Shown one piece after another: positions 24,217 to 33,709 of a DNA stretch of 64,000 nt. Below the pieces are notes generated by a model. It searched no databases. It saw nothing but the letters and a program-made list of their open reading frames with translations, and was not told the origin of the DNA. This DNA comes from Candidatus Cacconaster caballi. Its GTDB lineage: Bacteria > Bacteroidota > Bacteroidia > Bacteroidales > UBA932. The stretch is from assembly GCA_018065695.1 (NCBI GenBank), contig JAGHST010000010.1, positions 1-64,000 on the forward strand. The letters run 5' to 3'. The number at the start of each line of letters is the position of its first letter. The stretch's first letter is position 1. The translations under genes and the position numbers were made by a program.

Positions 24217-27200
24217 ATGGCAAACACACGCATTTTCGTGGAGAAGAAACGTAAGTTCCGGACAGAAGCGGACAGTCTTCTGGCAGAACTCAACGAAAAT
24301 CTCTCCCTCAGTCTGGGCTCCCTGAGACTTCTCAACGTATATGACCTTTTCGGATTTTCTCCAGAACTCGTGGAGAAATGCCGCTATACGGTTTTCGGGG
24401 AAAAAGTGACCGATACCGTGACAGACAGCCTTCCGCTTGAAGGCAAAAAATATATTGCCGTGGAAAACATTCCCGGCCAGTTCGATCAGAGGGCTTCTTC
24501 GGCCGAGGACTGCGTCCACCTGATAGACCCGTCCGCCCGGATTTCCATCAAAAGTTCGCGTCTGCTCATTTTTGAAGACGGAGCCCCGCAGGAGGTCCTC
24601 GAAAAAATCAGAAACTACATCATCAATCCCGTAGAGTGCCGCAACAAGAATCTCGACGTGCTCTCCATCGCCGAAAAGGCTGAGGTCAAGCCGCTTGAAG
24701 ATCTCAGCGGGTTTCTTGACTCCCTGAAAAACCGCCCCGAGATGGAGGCCTTCTGCAAGTCCCATTCTCTGGCGATGAACGCCGATGACCTTGCCCAGGT
24801 CGTCAGCTATTTCACAAAAGAGGGGAGGAATCCCACCGAGACGGAACTCCGCATCCTCGATACCTATTGGAGCGACCACTGCCGCCACACCACTTTCACC
24901 ACGGAACTGACAGACATCAGAATTGACGAAAGTTTCATACGGGAAGACATTGAATCCACCCTCGCGCGCTTTCACAACATCCGCAAGGAACTCGGACGTG
25001 AGGACAGAAGCCTCTGCCTTATGGAACTCGCCACAATCGGAGCAAGATATCTCCGCAAGACGGGCAGGCTGGACGACCTCGAACAGAGCCAGGAGAACAA
25101 CGCCTGCAGCATCTTCATAGACGTGGACGTGGACGGCCGTACCGAAAAATGGCTGCTCCAGTTCAAGAACGAAACCCACAACCACCCTACCGAAATAGAG
25201 CCTTTCGGAGGCGCCAGCACCTGTCTGGGAGGCGCTATCCGCGACCCTCTTTCAGGGCGCGCATACGTCTATCAGGCAATGCGCGTGACCGGTGCCGGTG
25301 ACATCACAAAGGACGTGGCTCAAACTCTTGCCGGCAAACTGCCACAGCGAGTCATCAGCCGCAAGGCCGCGGGCGGCTACTCCAGCTACGGCAACCAGAT
25401 AGGCCTGGCCACCACACACGTGCGCGAAATCTTCGATGATGGCTATACTGCCAAGCGTATGGAGGTGGGTGCTGTCGTAGGAGCGGTCAAGGCCTGCAAC
25501 GTCCGCCGCGAGGCACCTGCAGCAGGCGACGTGATACTTATGCTCGGCGGACGTACGGGCCGTGACGGCATAGGAGGCGCAACCGGTTCCTCGAAGAAGC
25601 ACACGGGGCAATCTCTCGAAACCTGCGGCAGCGAGGTGCAGAAAGGCAACGCTCCGGAAGAGAGAAAACTGCAGCACCTGATGCGCCGCAGCGATGTTGC
25701 ACGCCTGATAAAGAAATCGAACGACTTCGGGGCAGGCGGAGTGAGCGTAGCCATCGGCGAACTCGCCGACGGACTGGACATCTATCTGGACCGCGTTCCC
25801 GTCAAATATACCGGCCTCAACCCTACAGAACTGGCCATAAGCGAATCGCAGGAGCGGATGGCGGTTGTCGTGGAAGCCCGTGACCGTGAGGAATTCGAAA
25901 GATACTGCGCCGAGGAGAACATCGAAGTCACCCACGTGGCCGATGTCACTTCGACGGGAAGAATGAGACAGTTCTACAACGGTACAATAGTCTGCGACCT
26001 TTCACGCGAGTTCATCGACAGCGCCGGAGCGCGCCACAGGGCCAAAGCGGAAATATCCGAAGTGGAGAATAAGAATCCGTTCCGTCTCAAGGTGGAAGGA
26101 GACAGCCTGCCGCAGAAAATGGCCTCCGTTATGGGCAGCCGTAACGTCGCTTCTCAAAGCGGCCTGATAGAGATGTTCGACTCCACTATCGGCAGAAGCA
26201 CGGTGCTGATGCCTCTGGGCGGCCGCTTCCAGGCCACCGAGACGCAGGTTTCAGCTCAGAAGATTCCGGTGGACGGATATACCGACACCGCCAGTGTGAT
26301 GGCATTCGGCTTCAATCCGGACCTCGCGAGATGGAATCCTTACCACAGCGCCGCATATGCAGTGGTGGAGGCCTGCACGAAAGTTGTCTGCTCCGGTGCC
26401 GACTGGTCGAAAATGAGGTTTTCCTATCAGGAATATTTCGAGAAGATGACAAGCGATGCCCGCAGCTGGGGCAAGCCTCTCAGCGCACTTCTGGGCGCTC
26501 TCAAGATGCAGTTGGACCTCGGCCTTCCTTCCATCGGAGGTAAGGATTCGATGAGCGGAACATTCGAAGAAATGAAAGTGCCGCCGACTCTGATTGCCTT
26601 CGGCATCACCACGGCCGACGCCTCGCACCTCATATCGCCGGAGCTCAAAGAGGCCGGCAACCGCCTCTACATCATAAGGCACACTCCTCTGGACAATCAT
26701 ATGCCCGACACTGAGCAGCTGAAAGCCAACTGGAACTTCCTGCACAACAGCATTATGGACGGCAAGGTTGTCTCAGCCTGGGCTGTAGGATTCGGCTCAA
26801 TTGCGGAAGCCGCGGTCAAAATGGCAATGGGCAACGCCCTGGGGCTCGAGATCACCATCCCGGAAGAAGAACTCTTCTCGCTTTCCTACGGCAGTGCAGT
26901 GGTGGAGGTCCGCGGCGAGCTCGATTTCCCTCAGGCTCACCTTCTCGGCAAAGTCACCGAAGGAGATATCGTCATCAACGGCACTGCGATGAAGCTGGAT
27001 GAACTTTCCGCCGCCTGCAATGCCAGATATTCGAAAATCTACCCTATGGAAACCCTGACTCCGGAGAAGGAGGGGCTGCCATACTGCGCGGAGATCAAGG
27101 ACGGGAGGCTCTCCTACAAGGGGGAAAAGGTGGAGCATCCGCTCGTATGTCTCCCTGTTTTCCCGGGCAGCAACTGCGACTACGACACCGCCAAGGCTTT

Positions 27201-27906
27201 CAGAAAAGCCGGAGCGCAGGTGGAGCCGTTCGTCTTCACAAATCTCACTGAAGCTGACGTCAACAATTCCATAATGGCACTTGCAGAAAGAATCTCCAAG
27301 TGCCACATACTTGCCTTCTGCGGAGGATTCTCCTCCGGAGATGAGCCGGACGGCAGCGGCAAGTTCATCGCAAGTGTCATCTGCAACCGTACTATAGCCT
27401 CCTCCATCGAAGGGCTTCTCGAGCGCGGCGGCCTGATACTGGGCATCTGCAACGGTTTCCAGGCACTTGTAAAGAGCGGGCTTCTTCCTTACGGCAGATT
27501 CGGCCAGGTCACCGAAGATTCCCCTACTTTATTCCACAACGACATCAACCGCCACATTTCACACATCGCACAGACTGAAGTTACGAGTGTGAACTCCCCG
27601 TGGCTGAGCAGCTTCACCCCGGGCGAACGCCACAGCATCGCCATCAGTCACGGAGAAGGAAAATTTGTCGCAACTCCGGAGATGGCTCGCAGTCTCTTTG
27701 CCAACGGTCAGGTGGCATTCCGGTATGTGGAGAATCCCAACGGCTCCTGCTTCGACATCGAAGGCATCGTCAGCCCCGACGGAAAGATACTCGGCAAGAT
27801 GGGTCACAGCGAGCGTTACGAAGAGAATGTCTTCAAGAACATAAGCGGCAACAAAATGCAGCCTATTTTCGACAATGCAGTGAAATATTTCAGAAAAATC
27901 AGATAA
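24217..27906 (+). CDS. purL: Phosphoribosylformylglycinamidine synthase, large single-chain form
   Basis: A 1229-residue enzyme making FGAM from FGAR, ATP and glutamine. The N-terminal PurS-like region is followed by two AIR-synthase-related halves (TYWSDHCRHTTF near 208-220; FKNETHNHPTEIEPFGGAST near 310). The C-terminal class I glutaminase domain (about 960-1229) is intact: VCLPVFPGSNCDYD, nucleophile ILGICNGFQAL (Cys near residue 1078) and SHGEG. It therefore still uses glutamine, in contrast to CarA and PurF in this cluster. Confidence 0.97.
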   Translation: MANTRIFVEKKRKFRTEADSLLAELNENLSLSLGSLRLLNVYDLFGFSPELVEKCRYTVFGEKVTDTVTDSLPLEGKKYIAVENIPGQFDQRASSAEDCVHLIDPSARISIKSSRLLIFEDGAPQEVLEKIRNYIINPVECRNKNLDVLSIAEKAEVKPLEDLSGFLDSLKNRPEMEAFCKSHSLAMNADDLAQVVSYFTKEGRNPTETELRILDTYWSDHCRHTTFTTELTDIRIDESFIREDIESTLARFHNIRKELGREDRSLCLMELATIGARYLRKTGRLDDLEQSQENNACSIFIDVDVDGRTEKWLLQFKNETHNHPTEIEPFGGASTCLGGAIRDPLSGRAYVYQAMRVTGAGDITKDVAQTLAGKLPQRVISRKAAGGYSSYGNQIGLATTHVREIFDDGYTAKRMEVGAVVGAVKACNVRREAPAAGDVILMLGGRTGRDGIGGATGSSKKHTGQSLETCGSEVQKGNAPEERKLQHLMRRSDVARLIKKSNDFGAGGVSVAIGELADGLDIYLDRVPVKYTGLNPTELAISESQERMAVVVEARDREEFERYCAEENIEVTHVADVTSTGRMRQFYNGTIVCDLSREFIDSAGARHRAKAEISEVENKNPFRLKVEGDSLPQKMASVMGSRNVASQSGLIEMFDSTIGRSTVLMPLGGRFQATETQVSAQKIPVDGYTDTASVMAFGFNPDLARWNPYHSAAYAVVEACTKVVCSGADWSKMRFSYQEYFEKMTSDARSWGKPLSALLGALKMQLDLGLPSIGGKDSMSGTFEEMKVPPTLIAFGITTADASHLISPELKEAGNRLYIIRHTPLDNHMPDTEQLKANWNFLHNSIMDGKVVSAWAVGFGSIAEAAVKMAMGNALGLEITIPEEELFSLSYGSAVVEVRGELDFPQAHLLGKVTEGDIVINGTAMKLDELSAACNARYSKIYPMETLTPEKEGLPYCAEIKDGRLSYKGEKVEHPLVCLPVFPGSNCDYDTAKAFRKAGAQVEPFVFTNLTEADVNNSIMALAERISKCHILAFCGGFSSGDEPDGSGKFIASVICNRTIASSIEGLLERGGLILGICNGFQALVKSGLLPYGRFGQVTEDSPTLFHNDINRHISHIAQTEVTSVNSPWLSSFTPGERHSIAISHGEGKFVATPEMARSLFANGQVAFRYVENPNGSCFDIEGIVSPDGKILGKMGHSERYEENVFKNISGNKMQPIFDNAVKYFRKIR

Positions 27907-27912
27907 GAGACT

Positions 27913-29277
27913 ATGAGCATATTCGGTGTATATGGCTCGCCACACGCCTCCAACCTCGTATATTACGGGCTCCACTGCCTTCAGCACAGAGGACAGGAAG
28001 CGGCCGGCATCGCTTCGTTCGACGATGAAGGCAAAGGCGTCCGCCTGCGCGGACTCGGCCTTCTGAGCGAAGTCTTCAGCAAAGGAAATCTCGACACGCT
28101 CCAGGGCAATATCGCTATGGGCGGGGTCAAATATGCAAACGCATCGAAGGGAGGTCTGGACAATGTACCTCCACTGTTTTTTCACCATCATTCCGGTGAT
28201 TTCGCCATTGCAAACGACGGAAACCTCATCAACCGCGAAGAAGTGGCCACCTATCTCGAAAGCAAGGGCTGCATCTTTATGACCGACACCGACAGCGAAC
28301 TGATGGCCAACCTCATCAAAAAAGAGGCCTCCGATGACCGTATCTTCAATATCGTCAGCGCTTTGCAGAAGATGGAGGGGGGCTTTACATTCCTTGTGAT
28401 GACCAAAAACCGCCTCTACGCCTGCCGCGACCACAACGGCATCAAACCGCTTTCGATAGGGTCTCTGCCGGACGGAGGTTATGTGGTCAGCAGCGAGACC
28501 TGCGCCTTCGACATCGTGGGGGCAACCTTCCTCAGAGACGTCAATCCGGGAGAAATCGTAACCATAGACCATCACGGCATCAGGAGTATGAACTACGATG
28601 AAGAGTACCGCTACCGCATCTGCGGTATGGAATACATCTATTTCGCACGCCCCGACAGTGACATCGACGGCTGCAATGTCCACGCCTTCCGCAAAGAGTC
28701 GGGCAAACGGCTCTTCAGGGAGTCTCCCGCCGATGCCGACATCGTGGTGGGAGTGCCGGACTCCAGCCTGAGCGCCGCTCTGGGATATGCCGAAGAGTCC
28801 GGTCTGCCGTACGAAATGGGACTTGTCAAGAGCAAATACGTGGGCCGAACCTTCATCGAGCCGTCCCAGGCTATGAGGGAAAGAGGCGTGAAAATGAAAC
28901 TCTCCGCGGTGCGCAGCATCGTTTCGGGCAAAAGAGTGGTACTGGTCGATGACTCGATAGTCCGAGGCACCACATCCCTGAAAATCATCAATCTGCTGCG
29001 CGATGCCGGAGCCAGAGAGGTTCACGTGAGAATTGCCAGTCCGATGATGACTCACCCTTGCTTCTACGGAGTGGACACCTCCACAAAGGAGGAGCTTCTC
29101 TGTTCGCACAGGACTCTTGAAGAAGCCAGAATGAAAATCGGCGCGGACTCCCTCGCATTCCTCTCCCCGGCTGCCACTTCCGCATCCCGCCCGGCCGACA
29201 AAGGGCTCTGTCTGGCCTGCTTCACAGGCATCTACCCAACCCCGATATATTCACACGACAACGAAATAAACAAATAG
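27913..29277 (+). CDS. purF: Amidophosphoribosyltransferase (B. subtilis type) lacking the N-terminal catalytic Cys
   Basis: First enzyme of purine synthesis (PRPP to phosphoribosylamine), 454 residues. The phosphoribosyltransferase half is intact: VVLVDDSIVRGTTS binds PRPP. Four cysteines matching the B. subtilis [4Fe-4S] ligands are present (ICGMEYIYF, HPCFYG, GLCLACFTG). The glutaminase half starts MSIFGVYG where active enzymes have a mature CGVFGIWG-type start, so the Cys1 nucleophile is absent. An in-frame stop (27904-27906) three codons upstream rules out a propeptide. Arg in RYATAG is Lys (KYANAS) and HNGNL is NDGNL. It is probably ammonia-dependent. Confidence 0.92.
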   Translation: MSIFGVYGSPHASNLVYYGLHCLQHRGQEAAGIASFDDEGKGVRLRGLGLLSEVFSKGNLDTLQGNIAMGGVKYANASKGGLDNVPPLFFHHHSGDFAIANDGNLINREEVATYLESKGCIFMTDTDSELMANLIKKEASDDRIFNIVSALQKMEGGFTFLVMTKNRLYACRDHNGIKPLSIGSLPDGGYVVSSETCAFDIVGATFLRDVNPGEIVTIDHHGIRSMNYDEEYRYRICGMEYIYFARPDSDIDGCNVHAFRKESGKRLFRESPADADIVVGVPDSSLSAALGYAEESGLPYEMGLVKSKYVGRTFIEPSQAMRERGVKMKLSAVRSIVSGKRVVLVDDSIVRGTTSLKIINLLRDAGAREVHVRIASPMMTHPCFYGVDTSTKEELLCSHRTLEEARMKIGADSLAFLSPAATSASRPADKGLCLACFTGIYPTPIYSHDNEINK

Positions 29278-29280
29278 ACT

Positions 29281-30306
29281 ATGGCAATAAGTTACGAAAA
29301 AGCAGGTGTCAACCTGGAAGCAGGATATGAAGTAGTCCGTCGCATAAAGCAGCACGTTGCGTCCACCGCCCGCAAGGGCTCGATGGGTGGCATCGGCTCG
29401 TTCGGAGGGATGTTCGACCTTTCCGCCCTCGGAGTGAAAGAACCGGTGCTGGTAAGCGGCACCGACGGAGTCGGCACGAAACTCAAGATAGCATTCGCCC
29501 TCGACAAACACGACACAATCGGCATCGACGCCGTGGCAATGTGTGTCAACGACGTTCTCGCTCAGGGGGCGGAGCCTCTCTTCTTCCTCGATTATGTGGC
29601 TCTCGGTCACAATGTGCCTGAGAAAGTGGAGGCAATCGTGGCAGGCGTGGCTGAAGGCTGCCGCCAGGCCGGCTGCGCTCTTGTGGGCGGCGAAACGGCT
29701 GAAATGCCGGGAATGTACGCCGGTGACGAATACGACATAGCAGGCTACACCACCGGCGTAGTGGAGAAATCCAAACTCATAGACGGCTCGAAAGTCTCTG
29801 TCGGAGACGTACTTGTCGGCATAGCATCCAGCGGCGTCCACTCCAACGGATTCAGCTTGGTCAGGAAGATTGTCCGCGACAATGGACTCTCCTATGAAGA
29901 TACAATTCCGGAATTCGGAGGCCGCAGGCTCGGGGAAGTGCTTCTGACACCAACGCGCATCTATGTGAAACAGGTGCTCGACGTCATCCGCCGCTGCGAC
30001 GTTCACGCAGTGGCCCACATCACCGGAGGCGGCTTCGACGAGAACATCCCGCGCGTACTTCACGATGGGCAGGGCATTGAAATCAACGAAGGCACATGGG
30101 AGATTCTCCCGGTGTTCCGTATGCTTGAGAAATGGGGCTCAATCCCTCATCGCGAAATGTTCAACATTTTCAATATGGGCATAGGTATGGTACTGGTAAT
30201 GAGTCCTGAAGAAGCGGACGTGGCCATCAGCACACTCTCCTCCCACGGAGAAAAGGCCTCTGTCATCGGCAAAGTAACCGCCACCGAAGGCGTATGTATC
30301 AGATAA
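29281..30306 (+). CDS. purM: Phosphoribosylformylglycinamidine cyclo-ligase (AIR synthetase)
   Basis: ATP-dependent ring closure of FGAM to [47 protein letters not shown] and [13 protein letters not shown] are family signatures in order. It is 341 residues, the usual length. It lies 3 nt after purF and 4 nt before purN within the pur operon. Confidence 0.97.
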   Translation: MAISYEKAGVNLEAGYEVVRRIKQHVASTARKGSMGGIGSFGGMFDLSALGVKEPVLVSGTDGVGTKLKIAFALDKHDTIGIDAVAMCVNDVLAQGAEPLFFLDYVALGHNVPEKVEAIVAGVAEGCRQAGCALVGGETAEMPGMYAGDEYDIAGYTTGVVEKSKLIDGSKVSVGDVLVGIASSGVHSNGFSLVRKIVRDNGLSYEDTIPEFGGRRLGEVLLTPTRIYVKQVLDVIRRCDVHAVAHITGGGFDENIPRVLHDGQGIEINEGTWEILPVFRMLEKWGSIPHREMFNIFNMGIGMVLVMSPEEADVAISTLSSHGEKASVIGKVTATEGVCIR

Positions 30307-30310
30307 GTAT

Positions 30311-30898
30311 ATGAAGAATCTTGCTGTATTCGCCAGCGGCAGCGGCACCAATTTCGAAGCCATAGCACAGGCCTGCGCCGACGGGCGCATCAACGCCCGC
30401 GTGGCACTTATGGTATGCGACGTTCCCGGAGCAAAGGTAACGGAAAGAGCCGCGCGATTCGCGGTAGAGACATTTGTCTTCAACCCCAAATCATACGGAT
30501 GCAAAGCGGAATACGAGAATGAAATCGCAGCTAAACTCGACTCTGCGAAAATCGACCTCGTCTGCCTTGCCGGATATATGAGGATAGTCGGTCCCACCCT
30601 CCTGAAGGCCTATGAGGGCAAAATCATCAATATCCACCCGTCACTGCTGCCCTCGTTCAAGGGAGCGCACGCCGTTGAAGACGCAGTAGCCTACGGCGTC
30701 AAAGTCTTCGGCATCACCATACACTGGGTAAACGACCAGCTCGACGGCGGAGAGATCATCGCGCAGAGAGCATTCGACTACGAGGGCAACGACCCCGCCG
30801 AAGTCCACCGCCTCGGACAAATCATCGAACACCAACTCTACATAGATACAATCAACAAATTGCTGCGGGAGGGCCAGGTCGGAAAAAACGAACAATAG
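30311..30898 (+). CDS. purN: Phosphoribosylglycinamide formyltransferase
   Basis: Formylates GAR with 10-formyl-THF. FASGSGTNFEAIAQA is the N-terminal phosphate-binding loop. KIINIHPSLLPSFKGAHAV carries the catalytic Asn-x-His-Pro-Ser, and GITIHWVNDQLDGGEII carries the catalytic Asp. It is 195 residues. Its 28-nt gap to purH is the widest after the purE-purL hairpin. Confidence 0.97.
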   Translation: MKNLAVFASGSGTNFEAIAQACADGRINARVALMVCDVPGAKVTERAARFAVETFVFNPKSYGCKAEYENEIAAKLDSAKIDLVCLAGYMRIVGPTLLKAYEGKIINIHPSLLPSFKGAHAVEDAVAYGVKVFGITIHWVNDQLDGGEIIAQRAFDYEGNDPAEVHRLGQIIEHQLYIDTINKLLREGQVGKNEQ

Positions 30899-30926
30899 CG
30901 GAATACAATCAGATAAAAATATAAAA

Positions 30927-32456
30927 ATGAGAGCATTAGTAAGCGTCAGCGACAAAACGGGCCTTGTGCCGTTCGTAAAGGAACTTGAGACCCTCGGCTG
31001 GGAAATAGTGGCCACGGGAGGCACTAAAAAGCTCCTGGATGAAAGCGGAATAAAAACAATCGGCATCAGCGAAGTCACCGGATTCCCGGAGATCTGCGAC
31101 GGCCGCGTCAAAACCCTCCACCCTAAAGTACACGGCGGTATCCTCGGCAGAAGAGACATTCCGCAACATATGCAGACCCTCAAGGAAAACGGCATCACCA
31201 CCATCGAACTCGTCTGCGTCAACCTCTACCCGTTCCGCCAGACCATCGCCAAAGAAGGAGTCACAATGGAAGACGCCATCGAAAACATTGACATCGGAGG
31301 CCCGTCAATGGTGCGCAGCGCAGCCAAGAACTGGAAAGACGTCACCATCGTCTGCGACCCGTCGGACTACGGCACCGTACTCGAGGAAATCCGCAGCAAC
31401 GGCTTCACCTCCGACGAGACACGACTCAAACTCTCTGCAAAAGCATACACCCATACCGCCCAGTACGATATGTGCATAGCCGGGTATATGAGAGAAAAAG
31501 CCGGCCTCCCGGAAAAACTCTTCCTCGAATATGACATCAAACAAAGCCTTCGCTACGGCGAGAACCCTCACCAGAGCGCCCGGTTCTACAGCACACCGCA
31601 ACCGACCTCCTTCTCACTCGCCTTCGGACGCCAGATTCAAGGCAAAGAACTCTCATACAACAATATACAGGATGCCAATGCCGCACTCAACATAGTCCGC
31701 GACTTCGACCAACCTTTCTGCGTAGCCCTCAAGCATATGAACCCTTGCGGAGCCGCAATCGGCAAAACCATAGAAGAAGCCTGGCAGGCGGCCTATGAAG
31801 CCGACACGGTCAGCATCTACGGAGGCATCGTGGCAGTCAACAGAACCCTCACCGCAGAAGTGGCCGCCGGAATGAAACCTATCTTCCTGGAAATAGTCAT
31901 CGCACCTTCCTTCACCCCAGAAGCCCTTGAAATCCTCGCAACCAAGAAAAACCTCCGCGTGATGGAAGTGGATATGACCCAGTCAGAGGCACCGGTTCCA
32001 CAATATATCAGCGTCAACGGCGGAATGCTCGCCCAGCAGCTCGACACACAGGTGGAAACCCTCACCACTGAGATGTGTGTCACCACAACGAAACCGACCG
32101 AAACTATGATGAAAGACCTGCAATTCGGCTGGAACATTGTAAAACACGTCAAGAGCAATGCGATAGCCGTAGTCCGCGACGGACACACAATCGGCGTGGG
32201 AGCAGGCCAGACCAACCGCGTCGGCTCCGCTGAAATTGCACTGAAAGAGGCACAGGCAGCAGGCTATACGGAAGGTCTGATACTCGCCTCCGACGGATTC
32301 CTCCCGTTCGGCGACACAGTTGAACTCGCCGCACGCTACGGCGTTGCCGCCATCGTCCAGCCCGGAGGCAGCATCCGCGACGAAGAATCCATCACAAAAG
32401 CCAACGCTCTGGGCATACCGATGCTCTTTACCGGCATCAGACATTTCAAACATTAG
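30927..32456 (+). CDS. purH: Bifunctional AICAR formyltransferase / IMP cyclohydrolase
   Basis: Catalyses the last two steps to IMP. The N-terminal MGS-like cyclohydrolase domain (ALVSVSDKTGLVPFV, VATGGTKKLLDESG, DGRVKTLHPKVHGGIL, NIDIGGPSMVRSAAKN) spans about 1-190. The C-terminal transformylase domain (LRYGENPHQSARFY, VALKHMNPCGAA, AGQTNRVGSAEIAL, ASDGFLPFGD) follows. It is 509 residues. It precedes purD by 5 nt. Confidence 0.97.
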   Translation: MRALVSVSDKTGLVPFVKELETLGWEIVATGGTKKLLDESGIKTIGISEVTGFPEICDGRVKTLHPKVHGGILGRRDIPQHMQTLKENGITTIELVCVNLYPFRQTIAKEGVTMEDAIENIDIGGPSMVRSAAKNWKDVTIVCDPSDYGTVLEEIRSNGFTSDETRLKLSAKAYTHTAQYDMCIAGYMREKAGLPEKLFLEYDIKQSLRYGENPHQSARFYSTPQPTSFSLAFGRQIQGKELSYNNIQDANAALNIVRDFDQPFCVALKHMNPCGAAIGKTIEEAWQAAYEADTVSIYGGIVAVNRTLTAEVAAGMKPIFLEIVIAPSFTPEALEILATKKNLRVMEVDMTQSEAPVPQYISVNGGMLAQQLDTQVETLTTEMCVTTTKPTETMMKDLQFGWNIVKHVKSNAIAVVRDGHTIGVGAGQTNRVGSAEIALKEAQAAGYTEGLILASDGFLPFGDTVELAARYGVAAIVQPGGSIRDEESITKANALGIPMLFTGIRHFKH

Positions 32457-32461
32457 AACCT

Positions 32462-33709
32462 ATGAAAGTACTGGTCATAGGCGGAGGCGGCCGCGAACAC
32501 GCCATAGTGGACGCACTCTCGCGCTCCCGCAAAGTATCGGAAATATTCTGCGCCCCCGGCAACGCCGGCATAGCCGAACTGGCCACCTGCGTGCCCCTGA
32601 AGGATACAGACGTGGAAGGCTTGCTGACCATTGCCGTCGAGAAGAAAATCGACCTGACGGTAGTGGGGCCGGAAGCATCGCTGGCAGCAGGCATTGTGGA
32701 CAGATTCCGCTCCGCCGGACTCAGGATATTCGGCCACACGAAAGAGGCGACCCGCATTGAAAGCAGCAAGCAGTACGCCAAGCGGCTGATGGAAAAATAC
32801 GACATCCCCACTGCTTCATACCGCAGTTTCGACGACTTCGACAAGGCGCTTGAATACGTTTCGCAACGGCCTTTCCCCGCAGTGCTCAAATACGACGGAC
32901 TAGCAGCAGGCAAAGGCGTAGTCATCGCCCAGAACATTGATGAAGCCCGCTCCGCCCTTGCCGATATGCTCCTCAACTCTGCCTTCGGCAAAGGCAGTGT
33001 CGTGGTGGAGGACTACCTGGAAGGCCCCGAATTTTCATTTATGTGCTTTGTCAGTGGCCGGAACGTTCTGCCAATGCCTCTCTCCCAGGACCACAAACGC
33101 GCCTTCGACGGCGACAAAGGCCCGAACACAGGCGGAATGGGAGCATACACCTCCCTTCCTTTCATCACTGAAGCAGACCGCACCTATGCCCTTGAAAATA
33201 TTCTCCGCCGCGCAGCCTCAGCAATGGCCGATGAAGGGACTCCTCTTTCCGGAGTCCTCTATGCAGGGCTTATGAAGACAGCACAAGGCATCAGGGTCAT
33301 AGAATTCAACGCCCGCTTCGGAGACCCTGAGACGGAAGTTGTGCTACCGCTGCTCGAAAGCGACATATTCGACGTCTTCTGCGCAGCAGCAGAAAGCAAA
33401 CCTCTGCCGGACGCCCTCAAATGGAGCAACCGCGCGACTATGGGAGTGGTGATGGCATCGAAAGGCTACCCTCTTTCATACGAAAAGGGATTCACGATTT
33501 CCGGACTGGAAAAAGTGAAATCGAAGATTTTCCATATGGGCACAAAGTGCGAAGGAGGCCGTCTGGTAACCGCCGGAGGACGGGTGCTGATGGTTGTAGC
33601 CGAGGCTGAAACGATAATCGCCGCACGCGCTAAGGCATACGGCGACATCGAATCCATAAGTTGCGACAATCTGTTCTACCGCAAGGATATAGCGCATCAG
33701 GCACTATAG
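32462..33709 (+). CDS. purD: Phosphoribosylamine-glycine ligase (GAR synthetase)
   Basis: ATP-grasp ligase joining glycine to phosphoribosylamine, so it uses the PurF product directly. MKVLVIGGGGREHAI opens the N-domain. ATP-grasp segments AVLKYDGLAAGKGVVIA, PNTGGMGAYTSLPF and EFNARFGDPETEVVLPLL follow. It is 415 residues. It is the last gene of the pur operon and its 3' end overlaps the convergent nfnB gene by 6 nt. Confidence 0.97.
   Translation: MKVLVIGGGGREHAIVDALSRSRKVSEIFCAPGNAGIAELATCVPLKDTDVEGLLTIAVEKKIDLTVVGPEASLAAGIVDRFRSAGLRIFGHTKEATRIESSKQYAKRLMEKYDIPTASYRSFDDFDKALEYVSQRPFPAVLKYDGLAAGKGVVIAQNIDEARSALADMLLNSAFGKGSVVVEDYLEGPEFSFMCFVSGRNVLPMPLSQDHKRAFDGDKGPNTGGMGAYTSLPFITEADRTYALENILRRAASAMADEGTPLSGVLYAGLMKTAQGIRVIEFNARFGDPETEVVLPLLESDIFDVFCAAAESKPLPDALKWSNRATMGVVMASKGYPLSYEKGFTISGLEKVKSKIFHMGTKCEGGRLVTAGGRVLMVVAEAETIIAARAKAYGDIESISCDNLFYRKDIAHQAL

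Noticed and set aside
27907-27912. An upstream start that would give PurF a Cys-containing propeptide
   Set aside because: The in-frame TAA of purL at 27904-27906 blocks any extension, and the two codons after it (GAG ACT) encode no Cys.
27559-29109. 516-codon frame antisense to purL-purF
   Set aside because: A shadow of two certain genes created by third-position G+C bias.
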